Source: Dysgonamonadaceae bacterium (GTDB lineage Bacteria > Bacteroidota > Bacteroidia > Bacteroidales > Azobacteroidaceae). From it: a stretch of 53,806 bases of DNA. The stretch covers positions 1 through 53,806 of the forward strand of contig JAIRVZ010000056.1 of the NCBI GenBank assembly GCA_031253625.1, in the 5' to 3' direction. The number at the start of each line of letters is the position of its first letter. Position 1 is the stretch's first letter. Below are positions 38,023 through 46,597 of this stretch, in pieces. The notes beneath the pieces are model-generated. The model worked only from the letters and a program-made list of their open reading frames with translations. It was not told the origin of the DNA and made no database searches. The position numbers were made by a program, and so were the translations under genes.

Positions 38023-39943
38023 AAATATACCTCCACATAAGAACTCTCTCAACTTCCTCTATCTTGAAAAAGAGGAAATCAATAAGTCAATAGCAAATAT
38101 TTATGAAAAAGGGTTAGAAAAAAGGGTTAAAATATTCAATCCTAATTTTGAAGTGATTAGAAAACAAATACTGGAAAAAATGGGCATGGTATTATACCAA
38201 TTTATAATCAAATATCTTAAAGAGGAAAAGAAAAACATTAACAACTTTAAATTCTATTTTTGGCCGGGTTATATAACCCTGACAAACAAAAGAGTCTTTA
38301 TTTGGGGAGCAGAAACCGATATGGAAAATCCTCAACAACGCTATTACACAGGAATTGGATGGGACAGTAATGGAGAAGAATTTAGAGACTGTCCAACAAC
38401 CTTATCTTATGATCAAGTATTAAACTCTAATACTTTTAATAAATGTAAGTATTTTCCGGGCAGTACCCATTATTTTAGGTTAAATCAAAAGAATGAGAAC
38501 GGAAGACATTATTTAAGACTAAGAATACCTTACAAAAATGGAAGAGTCAGTGAAAATGGGAATATTTTTAAAGCATTACATGTTTCAACAAATTCCAATT
38601 CCACACATGAGGATTCAAGGCACACTTTCCACATTAGGATTAAGGAACAAAACCTACATAAAAGTGGTCAGGAAGTAAAAAAAATATTAGATGGCTTTAT
38701 CAATAAACATAATAAATGTATAGACAAGGCGCAATACCGCTGGAGATGGCCGTTTAATGTTTTCCCTATTGAAGAAGAGTTAAAAGAAAAGAATTTCTCA
38801 AATAGAGAGTTGAGAAATTATTGTAAGAATTATCAACGAAAAATCATTGATATACAAACACATCTGTACACCTATTGGATTGCTGAAACTTTAAGTGATG
38901 GAAGTATTTTTAGGGATGAGGCAAATAAGAGGCGGTTCAAAAGCAAATTACATAAGCTATTAAAAGATAAAGATTTATTAGATTTGGAAGACAAGTTTGA
39001 TTTTTTCGATAAAATAGAGAAAGAAAAGCAACGACTTAAAAACGACCCGAAGTCGAAGTATAGAGACATCTTTTTTAGCAACTGGTATACCTTGTATCAT
39101 GAAGGATTTTCCGTGAAAGAAGATCTGGGCTCAACGATGTTATTAACCAGTCACGAATTACCATCTGATTTGTTATTTTATATAGCCGTATGGATTGAAG
39201 ACATATATAACAACTTGAAATTGCTTGAAAGTAAAACAATAGCAGAAAATGACATAAAAGGCAAGACGCAAAAAGAAACTCATCAAAAAGATTTTGAATA
39301 TTTAGAACATACCCAAAAGCGATACTACAATTTTTTTATAAAATATTTAGAAAAGATTGATCAAAAAGAATTGATTTCAATAATTAGCTATTTACAATGT
39401 GGATTAAAAGTTGCTAAGAACTTCAACAATATAAGTAATATCATCGACAAATCTGAGTCAGAACAGATTGATATACAGAAATCTATTGAAAATACGGCCA
39501 ATATGATTCAAGATATTTGTACTGTTGACGATTTCTTAAAACGAAGCTTTATGATTGTAAGTGAAATAAATAGAAATAATATATCTAATTTAGCAAGAAA
39601 CAAAAATTTAATAATAATCCAAAAACATGAAGATTGTTTGGAGTCTATTGTCTATAATAAAGAATTATTTGAACATTTATTCCATGAGATTTTTGTTAAT
39701 GCTATAAAACATTCTCGATTTGAAAACATTGATATAAGGGTGTTTATAGCAAAAGATGAAATAAGAGTCACTAATACATGTAACATTCTTCAAAAAGATT
39801 TTAAAGAAAAGTGTAAAAAACCTGATGGATTAGGATTAAAAATCATTGATTGTATCGCAGAAGCACTTGATTTTAAAATTTCCAAACAGATTGAAGATAA
39901 TATTTTCAAAACTACTATACAAATTAATCCAAAAATAATATGA
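38015..39943 (+). CDS. GHKL histidine-kinase-like protein with unknown N-terminal region
   Basis: A 642-aa protein. The C-terminus is a histidine-kinase-type ATP-binding domain: N-box HEIFVNAIKHS (557-567, Asn562) and G2 GLGLKIIDCIAEAL (about 606-619). I see no obvious HisKA phospho-acceptor H-box and no membrane segment. The first 250 residues (including the aromatic-rich YFWPGYITLTNKRVFIWGAE) are unfamiliar. Its start overlaps the permease stop by 8 nt and its stop overlaps the receiver-like gene by 4 nt. It may be a cytoplasmic sensor reporting on the imported solute. Confidence 0.65.
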   Translation: MVKNIPPHKNSLNFLYLEKEEINKSIANIYEKGLEKRVKIFNPNFEVIRKQILEKMGMVLYQFIIKYLKEEKKNINNFKFYFWPGYITLTNKRVFIWGAETDMENPQQRYYTGIGWDSNGEEFRDCPTTLSYDQVLNSNTFNKCKYFPGSTHYFRLNQKNENGRHYLRLRIPYKNGRVSENGNIFKALHVSTNSNSTHEDSRHTFHIRIKEQNLHKSGQEVKKILDGFINKHNKCIDKAQYRWRWPFNVFPIEEELKEKNFSNRELRNYCKNYQRKIIDIQTHLYTYWIAETLSDGSIFRDEANKRRFKSKLHKLLKDKDLLDLEDKFDFFDKIEKEKQRLKNDPKSKYRDIFFSNWYTLYHEGFSVKEDLGSTMLLTSHELPSDLLFYIAVWIEDIYNNLKLLESKTIAENDIKGKTQKETHQKDFEYLEHTQKRYYNFFIKYLEKIDQKELISIISYLQCGLKVAKNFNNISNIIDKSESEQIDIQKSIENTANMIQDICTVDDFLKRSFMIVSEINRNNISNLARNKNLIIIQKHEDCLESIVYNKELFEHLFHEIFVNAIKHSRFENIDIRVFIAKDEIRVTNTCNILQKDFKEKCKKPDGLGLKIIDCIAEALDFKISKQIEDNIFKTTIQINPKII

Positions 39944-41334
39944 AACACATTATTCTAATTATTGATGATGAATTGGCGGAAATCGAAGATGTCCGTGAAA
40001 GGATTATAGAAACAGGATTTGATTCATATTTTGATATTCGTACATGTTCGTGTATTGAAACAAAAACGAGGTTGGAAGACACTTCTACGCTTGATATGAT
40101 AATAAAAGAGATTGAAAATGAAGGCAAAAAAATTGAACTTGCCATTATAGATTATTGTTTTCAATTTGAGTATGGACAAAATCCGATAGAAGCTGGAGGT
40201 AATTTAGCACGTAAAAAAGTAGAAGCGCATAATCCTTTTTGTGAAATTCTATTTTGTTCAAAAAACTGTGGCAGAGAGGACGATATTGAATTTCAGAGGT
40301 CTAATCACATTAGAATAGACAAAGATCTTACTCCAGAGGGAAAAAAAAGAACTGTAAAAAAGATAAATTCAGCAATAGAAAGATGGACGTCTAAAAAAGT
40401 AGAGGAAATTATTTTCGATAGTACTGCAAAAGAAAAGTTGCTAAATTCAATTAAAGAAAATAAATGGGATGACATAATAGTAACGACTAAAAAGGAGTCT
40501 GCTACTCTTGAAAATTATTTCTTTTATTATAAAAAAGAACCATATAGATTAAAAGAATTAGCATTGGAAAATAGTCTCATAGATGATTATTACCCAAAAA
40601 TTACAAAGGAGAGATTACTTAATATACATGACAGCGAAAAATATCCAAGCTCTCTAAAGAATTACTACCTTCTTTTATATGTAGATCACTTTAACGAAAT
40701 CCGAAATATTACAGGAGAGGCAGAAAGTTTTCTTGATAGTTTATTTGAATTATTAATTAAAGGCATTGAATTACAAGATTACATTATTCCAAATAAAGGA
40801 GAGGTATCGTCGGCATTGACAGATTTAATGAGAGATTGTAGTGGATTAAGAAGTTACCTACATAGATATAAAATATCTAAAGTGTGTTGTAGAATAGAAA
40901 AGAATAGAGATGACGCTTTAAAGGATTTCAAAAAAAAACTGATATTGCGGCTTATCTTTTTATCTGCATATATATTATTTAATCTACCTGCAAAAATGAT
41001 ATATTATTTTTGCGCTCAGGCAAAAGGAGGAGTTAGTGATGAAGCTCATAAAGAAATAGGCAAATGTCTGTTTGTATATGAAACATTATGTAGTGAGGAT
41101 TATACAAAAAAACCTTTTGGTAATGTGTATGGTGGCATGATTGCAAAGAAAGGAGGCGATAATGATACTTTTCCTATAGCTCCAATTGGACGTGGCTACA
41201 AAGATATTATTGAGATTTGCACTAAGTATGAACGGGAATTTCTTCAGTCGTATTATGAAAAAATGAAAGATAAAATGAAACATGACTTTTTTAAAGATAA
41301 TATTGTTGAAGTCGAAAAAATATTTTATCCTTAA
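39940..41334 (+). CDS. Receiver-domain protein with unknown C-terminal output
   Basis: A 464-aa protein. Residues 1-150 form a CheY-like receiver: acidic pair Asp9-Asp10 (ILIIDDELAEIEDV), phospho-acceptor Asp71 (LAIIDYCF), Ser107 and Lys128 (RIDKDLTPEG). The remaining 300 residues do not look like a DNA-binding output domain; they are helical and charged, with a hydrophobic stretch (LRLIFLSAYILFNL). It overlaps the kinase-like gene (ATGA), so the two probably act together as an unusual two-component pair. The output is unknown. Confidence 0.65.
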   Translation: MKHIILIIDDELAEIEDVRERIIETGFDSYFDIRTCSCIETKTRLEDTSTLDMIIKEIENEGKKIELAIIDYCFQFEYGQNPIEAGGNLARKKVEAHNPFCEILFCSKNCGREDDIEFQRSNHIRIDKDLTPEGKKRTVKKINSAIERWTSKKVEEIIFDSTAKEKLLNSIKENKWDDIIVTTKKESATLENYFFYYKKEPYRLKELALENSLIDDYYPKITKERLLNIHDSEKYPSSLKNYYLLLYVDHFNEIRNITGEAESFLDSLFELLIKGIELQDYIIPNKGEVSSALTDLMRDCSGLRSYLHRYKISKVCCRIEKNRDDALKDFKKKLILRLIFLSAYILFNLPAKMIYYFCAQAKGGVSDEAHKEIGKCLFVYETLCSEDYTKKPFGNVYGGMIAKKGGDNDTFPIAPIGRGYKDIIEICTKYEREFLQSYYEKMKDKMKHDFFKDNIVEVEKIFYP

Positions 41335-41655
41335 CGTATTAAATGTCAACATTATAACTAAAAATATCCTATATGTAACCTAACTGTCTTCATACCCAAC
41401 CATATATATTTGTAAAGAGAAAATTTATACCATAATTTTGCTTCATAAACTTAAAAAAATGTTTATGGAGCAATTTTTTTTATTACCGTTCACAGACACA
41501 TCAAAAAGCAATTTGGTTAACAACTATTATGCCAGATGTAATTAATTCCGTTGAATTAGCAGCGAAGAATGAGTTTTTTCATATCGTATTTTGTGCGAAC
41601 ATGGTCGTTGTTATTATTTATTATTGAACAATATATTAATTTAATTTTTTAAATC
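41335..41655. other. Noncoding gap; short inverted repeat and T-run
   Basis: The only structure I see is CATAAAC/GTTTATG (41444-41450, 41461-41467) followed within 15 nt by a T-run, which may be a terminator for the seven-gene operon. Two tiny open frames (from 41465 and about 41530) give peptides of 26 and 32 aa, with no recognisable features. Confidence 0.35.
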
Positions 41656-42450
41656 ATGAAGAAACAAGTACTTTTATTAATCTTAGCCACAGGGCTTCTA
41701 ATAGCTTGCGGCAACAACTCGACGAATGCTCCTACCTCAACGGGTCATTTCACTGATGAACAATTGGCAACTCATGACAAACTTCTATCTAAACAACAAT
41801 TTCAATCTCCGGTGTCAATAGCTCTTGCAATTCTGAACGATATTACGGGCTCTTACCGCCTAAATCCTGAGAGCCTTGATTTCGACGTACTTTATAAGGC
41901 GATGCCTTCTTGTCCAGGGAGGGTAGTACTGGCTTATGGCCACATAAATGAGGATAGCTATGATCCACTTATACGGCTAAACCATATCCCACAACTATTG
42001 ATTGAAACGCCCAAAAGTAACAAGAAAATAAATCCTTGGATACAAAGCGAAACAATGTTTGATAACAATGTTTATAACCATGTCAATACAGCTATCGACT
42101 CGCTTAACAAGGCTTCGCTTGCAATATTTTCCAGCAAAGTAGCAGACAAACTCAATCGTAATACGGCGAGACGTAGCGATGTTGTTTTCGCACTCAAAAG
42201 GGCTTCTACTCTACTCAACGAGTTTTCGGGCTGCCCGCGTTTTTTAATTGTCTGCAGCGATTTCAAAGACACATTCGGTCGCTCTATGAATTTAGATTCA
42301 TCTATTAATCTATACGTTGTGGGATCTAATGTTGATTCGCGAGACGTAAAAGCAGCAACAGGTATTGGGTCAGGTTATCGTCTTTTCGAATCCTACGAAG
42401 AAGCGCTTCATCAGATATCGCAACAATATATGTATAATCTCAAAAAATAA
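41656..42450 (+). CDS. Lipoprotein with VWA-like motif
   Basis: A 264-aa lipoprotein: lipobox LIAC with Cys18. Residues 57-66 (ALAILNDITGS) carry a D-x-T-x-S pattern similar to the MIDAS of von Willebrand A domains. A later segment, RFLIVCSDFKDTFG, fits a VWA beta strand and the following acid. The fold is therefore probably a divergent VWA domain exposed on the outer membrane or in the periplasm. It forms a two-gene unit with the membrane protein 13 bp downstream. The function is unknown. Confidence 0.5.
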   Translation: MKKQVLLLILATGLLIACGNNSTNAPTSTGHFTDEQLATHDKLLSKQQFQSPVSIALAILNDITGSYRLNPESLDFDVLYKAMPSCPGRVVLAYGHINEDSYDPLIRLNHIPQLLIETPKSNKKINPWIQSETMFDNNVYNHVNTAIDSLNKASLAIFSSKVADKLNRNTARRSDVVFALKRASTLLNEFSGCPRFLIVCSDFKDTFGRSMNLDSSINLYVVGSNVDSRDVKAATGIGSGYRLFESYEEALHQISQQYMYNLKK

Positions 42451-42463
42451 AAAATAATGTTTT

Positions 42464-43354
42464 ATGAAAACAAAGGTAGTATTGATTATGGTTGAGAAAT
42501 TACTCGCCATCAAAGAAAAAATTATTGAAAAGACCAACGATTTTATTCGGGCGGTCAAGGATGTACAAGCGTATGATAATAAACTTCTTGAATTCGAGGT
42601 TAATAATGATGAATGGAATTCACACACTAACTTACAAAAAGTTAGGTGGATGTTAGTCCTATTCATAGTCGTGCCTATGCTTATACTCGTAGATTATGCT
42701 TCGCTCAAGTTATTTATTGATTACCTTCAATTTGCAGTCGATAGTATAGCGATTGGCAAAGTATTGGAAACTACAGGTATTGTTATATTTTTTGTTCTGG
42801 AATTGGCCATTTGTTTTTCAATTATTCGTCTCAACGAATATCTCGATAGAGAACCTAATCTCACTTTAAAAATTGTCAAAATATTATTGATGCTCGTGAT
42901 GATTACGTTGCCGTCAATTTTGATTTACACTGGATATTTACTGCTTCCATTTCCAGGGCAAGGAGATACGATGAAAACATTTGCTTTAATCTTACTGAGC
43001 ATAGCAATTCATACAGCGTTATTTATATTAATTGACGATGTGTTACGAGCTGTTACCTATATTGTTTTTCTTATCAGAAAACAATTTCTTTTAGGAATAA
43101 ATCCAACAAAAAACGTAGAAAAGCTTAAAAAAGAACTGTTAAAGTTATATGCCCGATACGATGTAAATAAGGCAAGATTATCTGAGTTTCCGGGTTCACA
43201 AATATATAACATAGAATTAGGAAAACGCGAACAAATATTGCGTAACCAATTAGAAGATGGATTGGATATTTTGGAAATTATCAACATGAAAAACCTTTCG
43301 TCAAAACCACTCACAACAATCTTAATTCCGATTTCAACAAGTACGGTATGGTAA
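42464..43354 (+). CDS. Four-helix membrane protein of unknown function
   Basis: A 296-aa protein with a charged N-terminal helix (about 1-55) and roughly four membrane segments (near 65-85, 100-120, 140-165 and 175-200, for example MLVLFIVVPMLILVDYASL). The C-terminal coiled, charged region includes VEKLKKELLKLYARYDVNK. A start at 42488 (MVEKLLAIKEK) is also possible. It pairs with the VWA-like lipoprotein gene, and a clear terminator follows (43454-43484). I do not recognise the family. Confidence 0.55.
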   Translation: MKTKVVLIMVEKLLAIKEKIIEKTNDFIRAVKDVQAYDNKLLEFEVNNDEWNSHTNLQKVRWMLVLFIVVPMLILVDYASLKLFIDYLQFAVDSIAIGKVLETTGIVIFFVLELAICFSIIRLNEYLDREPNLTLKIVKILLMLVMITLPSILIYTGYLLLPFPGQGDTMKTFALILLSIAIHTALFILIDDVLRAVTYIVFLIRKQFLLGINPTKNVEKLKKELLKLYARYDVNKARLSEFPGSQIYNIELGKREQILRNQLEDGLDILEIINMKNLSSKPLTTILIPISTSTVW

Positions 43355-43453
43355 AACGATTCGATAATATGAGATGTGTATATACGATATGATAATTATG
43401 CCGGTAAAGTGGCCTTATTGATTCATGCCGATAAGTGCTATATATTTGACGAC

Positions 43454-43484
43454 AAGGCGGGTAATTCCCGCCTTATTTTTTATT
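43454..43484 (+). terminator. Rho-independent terminator
   Basis: An 8-bp perfect stem AAGGCGGG/CCCGCCTT (43454-43461, 43467-43474) with a 5-nt loop, then a T-rich run. It ends the lipoprotein/membrane-protein unit, with the leftward GlsB-type gene converging on it. Confidence 0.75.
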
Positions 43485-43489
43485 CATTT

Positions 43490-43738
43490 TTATTTTCTCT
43501 GGAAAAGAGAAACAATACAAAGCAATGCTATGGCGCCAACAGTCGACATTACCAAATTTCCGATAATGCTTCCTTCATAGACATCAATTCCCATTAAGCC
43601 AAATAACCATCCACCTAAAACACCGCCTATGATTCCAACAAGAAGGTTCAAACAAAATCCACCACCTTTACCTTTGGTAATTTTTCCGGCAGTGTATCCG
43701 GCAACAGCACCAATGATGATATACCAAATAAAATTCAT
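43490..43738 (-). CDS. GlsB/YeaQ/YmgE-family membrane protein
   Basis: An 82-aa membrane protein with three Gly-rich hydrophobic segments and the family pattern GAVAGYTAGKITKGKGGGF followed by NLLVGIIGGVLGGWLF. These small stress-associated membrane proteins are common in bacteria; their mechanism is not known. It is transcribed leftward, alone. Confidence 0.88.
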   Translation of the reverse strand: MNFIWYIIIGAVAGYTAGKITKGKGGGFCLNLLVGIIGGVLGGWLFGLMGIDVYEGSIIGNLVMSTVGAIALLCIVSLFQRK

Positions 43739-43819
43739 GTTTTAACTATTTTCAATTATTTTATTCTTTGATAATTCAACTGTAACATGAGCACAGGAAA
43801 GTTTTGCTTGCAAATCATT

Positions 43820-43997
43820 CAGTCACATCCCGGTCACATGTATTAGTTGTTTAATTATCAACAATTTAAATCTTTACATTAAGCGATGTTAGGAGTTTTC
43901 AGTCACATCCCAGTCACATAATAACAGTGTTGATTATCAATTATTTACACAATAAAATACATACTTATGACATTTTTCAGTCACATCTCAGTCACAT
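43820..43997. repeat. Three 20-bp double GTCACAT boxes on a 78-80 bp period
   Basis: CAGTCACATCCCGGTCACAT (43820), CAGTCACATCCCAGTCACAT (43900) and CAGTCACATCTCAGTCACAT (43978). Each box is itself two AGTCACAT half-units 11 bp apart. The 58-60 bp spacers are partly similar (shared ATTATCAA). The run ends 4 bp before the 3' end of the AlbA_2 gene. It is too regular for chance, and the spacers are related rather than unique. It is the main content of the gap 43739-44001. Confidence 0.85.
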
Positions 43998-44001
43998 AAG
44001 A

Positions 44002-45444
44002 TTATCCCCAATACGGAATATAACTTACTGCTTTTTTTACGATATTTTCAGGGGCATAGCCTTTTATCAAGCCTGTATTTATAGTTTCTCTAATAATTCG
44101 AGAAACAATAGAGTAATTTTTTTCCTCAATCCCCATTCGTACTCTGAAACTTTGATTGGTCATTTTTTCGTTATCCATATATTTGAGACAACAATGCTGA
44201 TAGCAAGCGCGTATCCGGTCTTCTCTTGTCATTTCTGCAAAAGTCTTTTTCGGATAAATGACTACTTTAGTATAAAAATCGCCTTTTATAAATTTGGGGG
44301 CGGGAAGAATGGCTTTTTCTACTGCTTCTATCGCTCGGTCAACACCGCTTCCTCGCAATTCACAAAGATCGAAAAGGTGCATCATGATTGCGATTTTTTC
44401 GTTTCTCGATTTTGGCGGTGTGTCAATAAAACGGTTTATATCAACCAACGGCGTACCTGGATTAGTCATTTCTATACGATCAGGAAAAATCTCAACCATC
44501 GTGTGTGTTCCACTTTGCCACAGGTCTTGATGTATCAACGAGTTCGCGAGTAGCTCACGTACAGTTCTTTCCGGATACGATACTCTTGTTTCACGGAATA
44601 CTTTTTCGATAACTTCAACAGAAGTTCGTTCCATGATAAATTGGATAAAATGCTCAAATCCGCAAGCGTAACCTTCTTTAAAATTCAATTCGGGGTGCGC
44701 TTCAATTCTGCCTTTTCCTGTATATAAAATGATGCGTAATGTCTTATATTCTAATCCTTTGAATTTAGTCAAATCACGGGCAAACAACAATGCTCCGAGA
44801 TTAGTAATGTTCCAATAATCGCCTTGTTTTACAATAAACTCCGCATCAACTAAAGCATCAAGGATTCCTGTCTTATTTTCCGGCAGATTACGCTTTGTGA
44901 GTTGGAAATAACAATCGTAATCCAACAATCTCAAAACATCATCGGCAGTTAACTTTGTCTGTGCAATTTGCTCGTGAAACAACAATCCTTGTGATTCGGC
45001 AATCATCTGTTTCACTTCATGCGGACTCATCTTTACCGTCTGCCCCGCTGAGCGACGATAACTGTCGTAAATCGTTTTTCCCCGTAAATAAACAGGTTTT
45101 TCCGTTTGTTCAGGGATATAGATAAACAACAAGGCATTGCCATTGTATTCTGTCGTATTGTGCTGAATTTGTATAGATTGGGACAAATTATTCAAAGCAA
45201 TATTTCCCAAAGTTTTAATGATTTCATCGGCTTGTTCCTTTGCAACGGAAAACATTGTTGCATCGTTATTCACACCGAAAACGAGGAAGCCACCGCCTTC
45301 CAAATTGGAAAAGGCGCACAAGTGTTGCGCCAACCGTTCCGTTTTTTCCGACAAACCGCTTTTCCAATCTATCTCGTTCAATTCGGTAGAGATAGGGTAT
45401 AAACTGTCTTTCAGACATTTAATTGCTCTTTCTTTCCAATTCAT
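44002..45444 (-). CDS. AlbA_2 (Schlafen-like) domain / RecG-like putative regulator
   Basis: A 480-aa protein. The N-terminal AlbA_2 domain includes NLEGGGFLVFGVNND and a conserved segment with PVYLRGKTIYDSYRRSAG. The middle holds the RELLANSLIHQDLW motif, and the C-terminal part has EMTNPGTPLVDINRF and LCELRGSGVDRAIEAVE, typical of ATP-binding proteins annotated as RecG-like regulators. The start at 45444 (MNWKERAIK) is chosen because the -7 element at 45463-45470 overlaps the alternative start at 45465. It is common cargo in Bacteroidetes; its role is unclear. Confidence 0.8.
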   Translation of the reverse strand: MNWKERAIKCLKDSLYPISTELNEIDWKSGLSEKTERLAQHLCAFSNLEGGGFLVFGVNNDATMFSVAKEQADEIIKTLGNIALNNLSQSIQIQHNTTEYNGNALLFIYIPEQTEKPVYLRGKTIYDSYRRSAGQTVKMSPHEVKQMIAESQGLLFHEQIAQTKLTADDVLRLLDYDCYFQLTKRNLPENKTGILDALVDAEFIVKQGDYWNITNLGALLFARDLTKFKGLEYKTLRIILYTGKGRIEAHPELNFKEGYACGFEHFIQFIMERTSVEVIEKVFRETRVSYPERTVRELLANSLIHQDLWQSGTHTMVEIFPDRIEMTNPGTPLVDINRFIDTPPKSRNEKIAIMMHLFDLCELRGSGVDRAIEAVEKAILPAPKFIKGDFYTKVVIYPKKTFAEMTREDRIRACYQHCCLKYMDNEKMTNQSFRVRMGIEEKNYSIVSRIIRETINTGLIKGYAPENIVKKAVSYIPYWG

Positions 45445-45462
45445 AACAGAAATTTTCGTCTG

Positions 45463-45470
45463 CAAAAATA
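45463..45470 (-). promoter_or_regulatory. -7 promoter element for the AlbA_2 gene
   Basis: On the minus strand this reads TATTTTTG, a perfect TAnnTTTG 18 bp before the ATG at 45444. Confidence 0.5.
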
Positions 45471-45502
45471 CTCAAATATCCGTAACCTTGCAAGCTAATT
45501 TT

Positions 45503-45865
45503 TTAAATCGGTAAGTCATCTATATTTTCTTCAAAGACTTTCAATGCTTCCGACTCGGTGTTGATAATCCGGCATCCGCCCAGCATAGCTCCACTATCAA
45601 CCAACTCTTTGTCCATTGTTGTTTTCATCTTATACACTTCAGCTCGCTTGTAATGATACACGTCTTTTATCCGGCAAAAGAACAGCATGTTGTTCTTGCG
45701 GAAGGCATTCAATAATCCATGAGAGATATTCAAGAACTCGCAAACTTCCTTACCATTCATCCAATAGTCCGATTCCGAGAACCGATAGCTTACATCCGTT
45801 ACCTGATTCAATATCCGCCCCATTAACGAACGGAACAAACTTTCTTCCATTAAAACATAGTTCAT
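45503..45865 (-). CDS. Helix-turn-helix domain protein (last gene of primase operon)
   Basis: A 120-aa protein with a MerR/HTH_17-like N-terminal half: YWMNGKEVCEFLNISHGLLNAFRKNNMLFFCRIKDVYHYKRAEV, read by parts. This matches the excisionase-type pattern in which a helix-turn-helix is followed by a short wing and KRAEV. It is the final gene of a five-gene leftward operon and lies 11 bp after the preceding gene. The probable role is DNA binding in excision, replication or regulation. Confidence 0.7.
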   Translation of the reverse strand: MNYVLMEESLFRSLMGRILNQVTDVSYRFSESDYWMNGKEVCEFLNISHGLLNAFRKNNMLFFCRIKDVYHYKRAEVYKMKTTMDKELVDSGAMLGGCRIINTESEALKVFEENIDDLPI

Positions 45866-45876
45866 AATTGTATCTT

Positions 45877-46266
45877 TTAGTTTATGTTATGTTTGATAAC
45901 CACATTCTGTATTCGTCTCCTGTTATTGTCGAAAGAAGCTTTGAATGAATTACCTTTCAACTCATACACTCGTCCATGTTTATTATGCTTTACCTTAATA
46001 AACCGGTCTATATGTTCCTTGAAAAATTCATAATCATCAGATGATAACTTCCGTTCAAATACCTGTTTGTAATTGTCCGTCTGGTAAAAAGTAAAATCTT
46101 CTATCGACTCCACATCACACTGGTTAATGATAATAGTGTAATCTGTTGAACACTCCTCGATTCCTTTGCCGATAAAGCGGCTTAATGATGCACAAACAGC
46201 GAAACAGATATTCTTTTCGAACAATACCTCGAAAATGTTTTTTCTTTTCTTTTCTTTCGTATTCAT
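45877..46266 (-). CDS. Conserved-looking small protein of unknown function
   Basis: A 129-aa basic protein. No motif I can name is visible; it begins with a Lys-rich stretch (MNTKEKKRKNIFEVLFEK) and has an acidic centre (CDVESIEDFTFYQTDNY). The last third is basic with a NNRRRIQNVVIKH tail. It lies between two helix-turn-helix genes in the primase operon, 9 bp and 11 bp from them, and so is probably part of the same replication or excision module. Confidence 0.5.
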   Translation of the reverse strand: MNTKEKKRKNIFEVLFEKNICFAVCASLSRFIGKGIEECSTDYTIIINQCDVESIEDFTFYQTDNYKQVFERKLSSDDYEFFKEHIDRFIKVKHNKHGRVYELKGNSFKASFDNNRRRIQNVVIKHNIN

Positions 46267-46275
46267 ATCATGCTC

Positions 46276-46584
46276 CTAATTATTGTTATTCTTTTTAACA
46301 TCCTGCTTTTCAAAATGCACACGGATAAACGCATAAAGGTCACTTTCCTTGTAGTACGTCTTGTGGTAAATTGTATTGTAGGGTAACTCGCCGCTGCTGC
46401 GGTAGCGTTGCAATGTCCTTTTACTGACGTTGAGCAACTGACAAACATCCTGATTGTCGTACAGTCGTTCGCCTTCCAGCATGTTCCGCTGTTTGTTCAT
46501 GCGCTCCAATGCTCTATGTATGAGGTCGAAACGCTCCATGATGCGTTCCATCCATGCCTCGAAATTTTCTTTGTCTATATACAT
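46276..46584 (-). CDS. Excisionase-like helix-turn-helix protein
   Basis: A 102-aa protein with an HTH_17 domain: LYDNQDVCQLLNVSKRTLQRYRSSGELPY (about 41-69, read by parts), followed by YYKESDLYAFIRVHF. This LLNVSxRTLQRYR pattern is typical of Xis-like proteins in Bacteroidetes mobile elements. It lies 13 bp downstream of the primase gene. The Lys/Asn-rich tail is short. The likely role is excisionase or transcription factor. Confidence 0.78.
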   Translation of the reverse strand: MYIDKENFEAWMERIMERFDLIHRALERMNKQRNMLEGERLYDNQDVCQLLNVSKRTLQRYRSSGELPYNTIYHKTYYKESDLYAFIRVHFEKQDVKKNNNN

Positions 46585-46597
46585 AAGTATTAATTTG

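Noticed and set aside
41465..41628. Two tiny open frames (26 and 32 codons)
   Set aside because: No promoter fit, no conserved features and low-complexity surroundings. Treated as noncoding.
43820..43997. CRISPR-like array
   Set aside because: Only three 20-bp boxes, spacers of 58-60 bp that resemble each other, and no cas genes.
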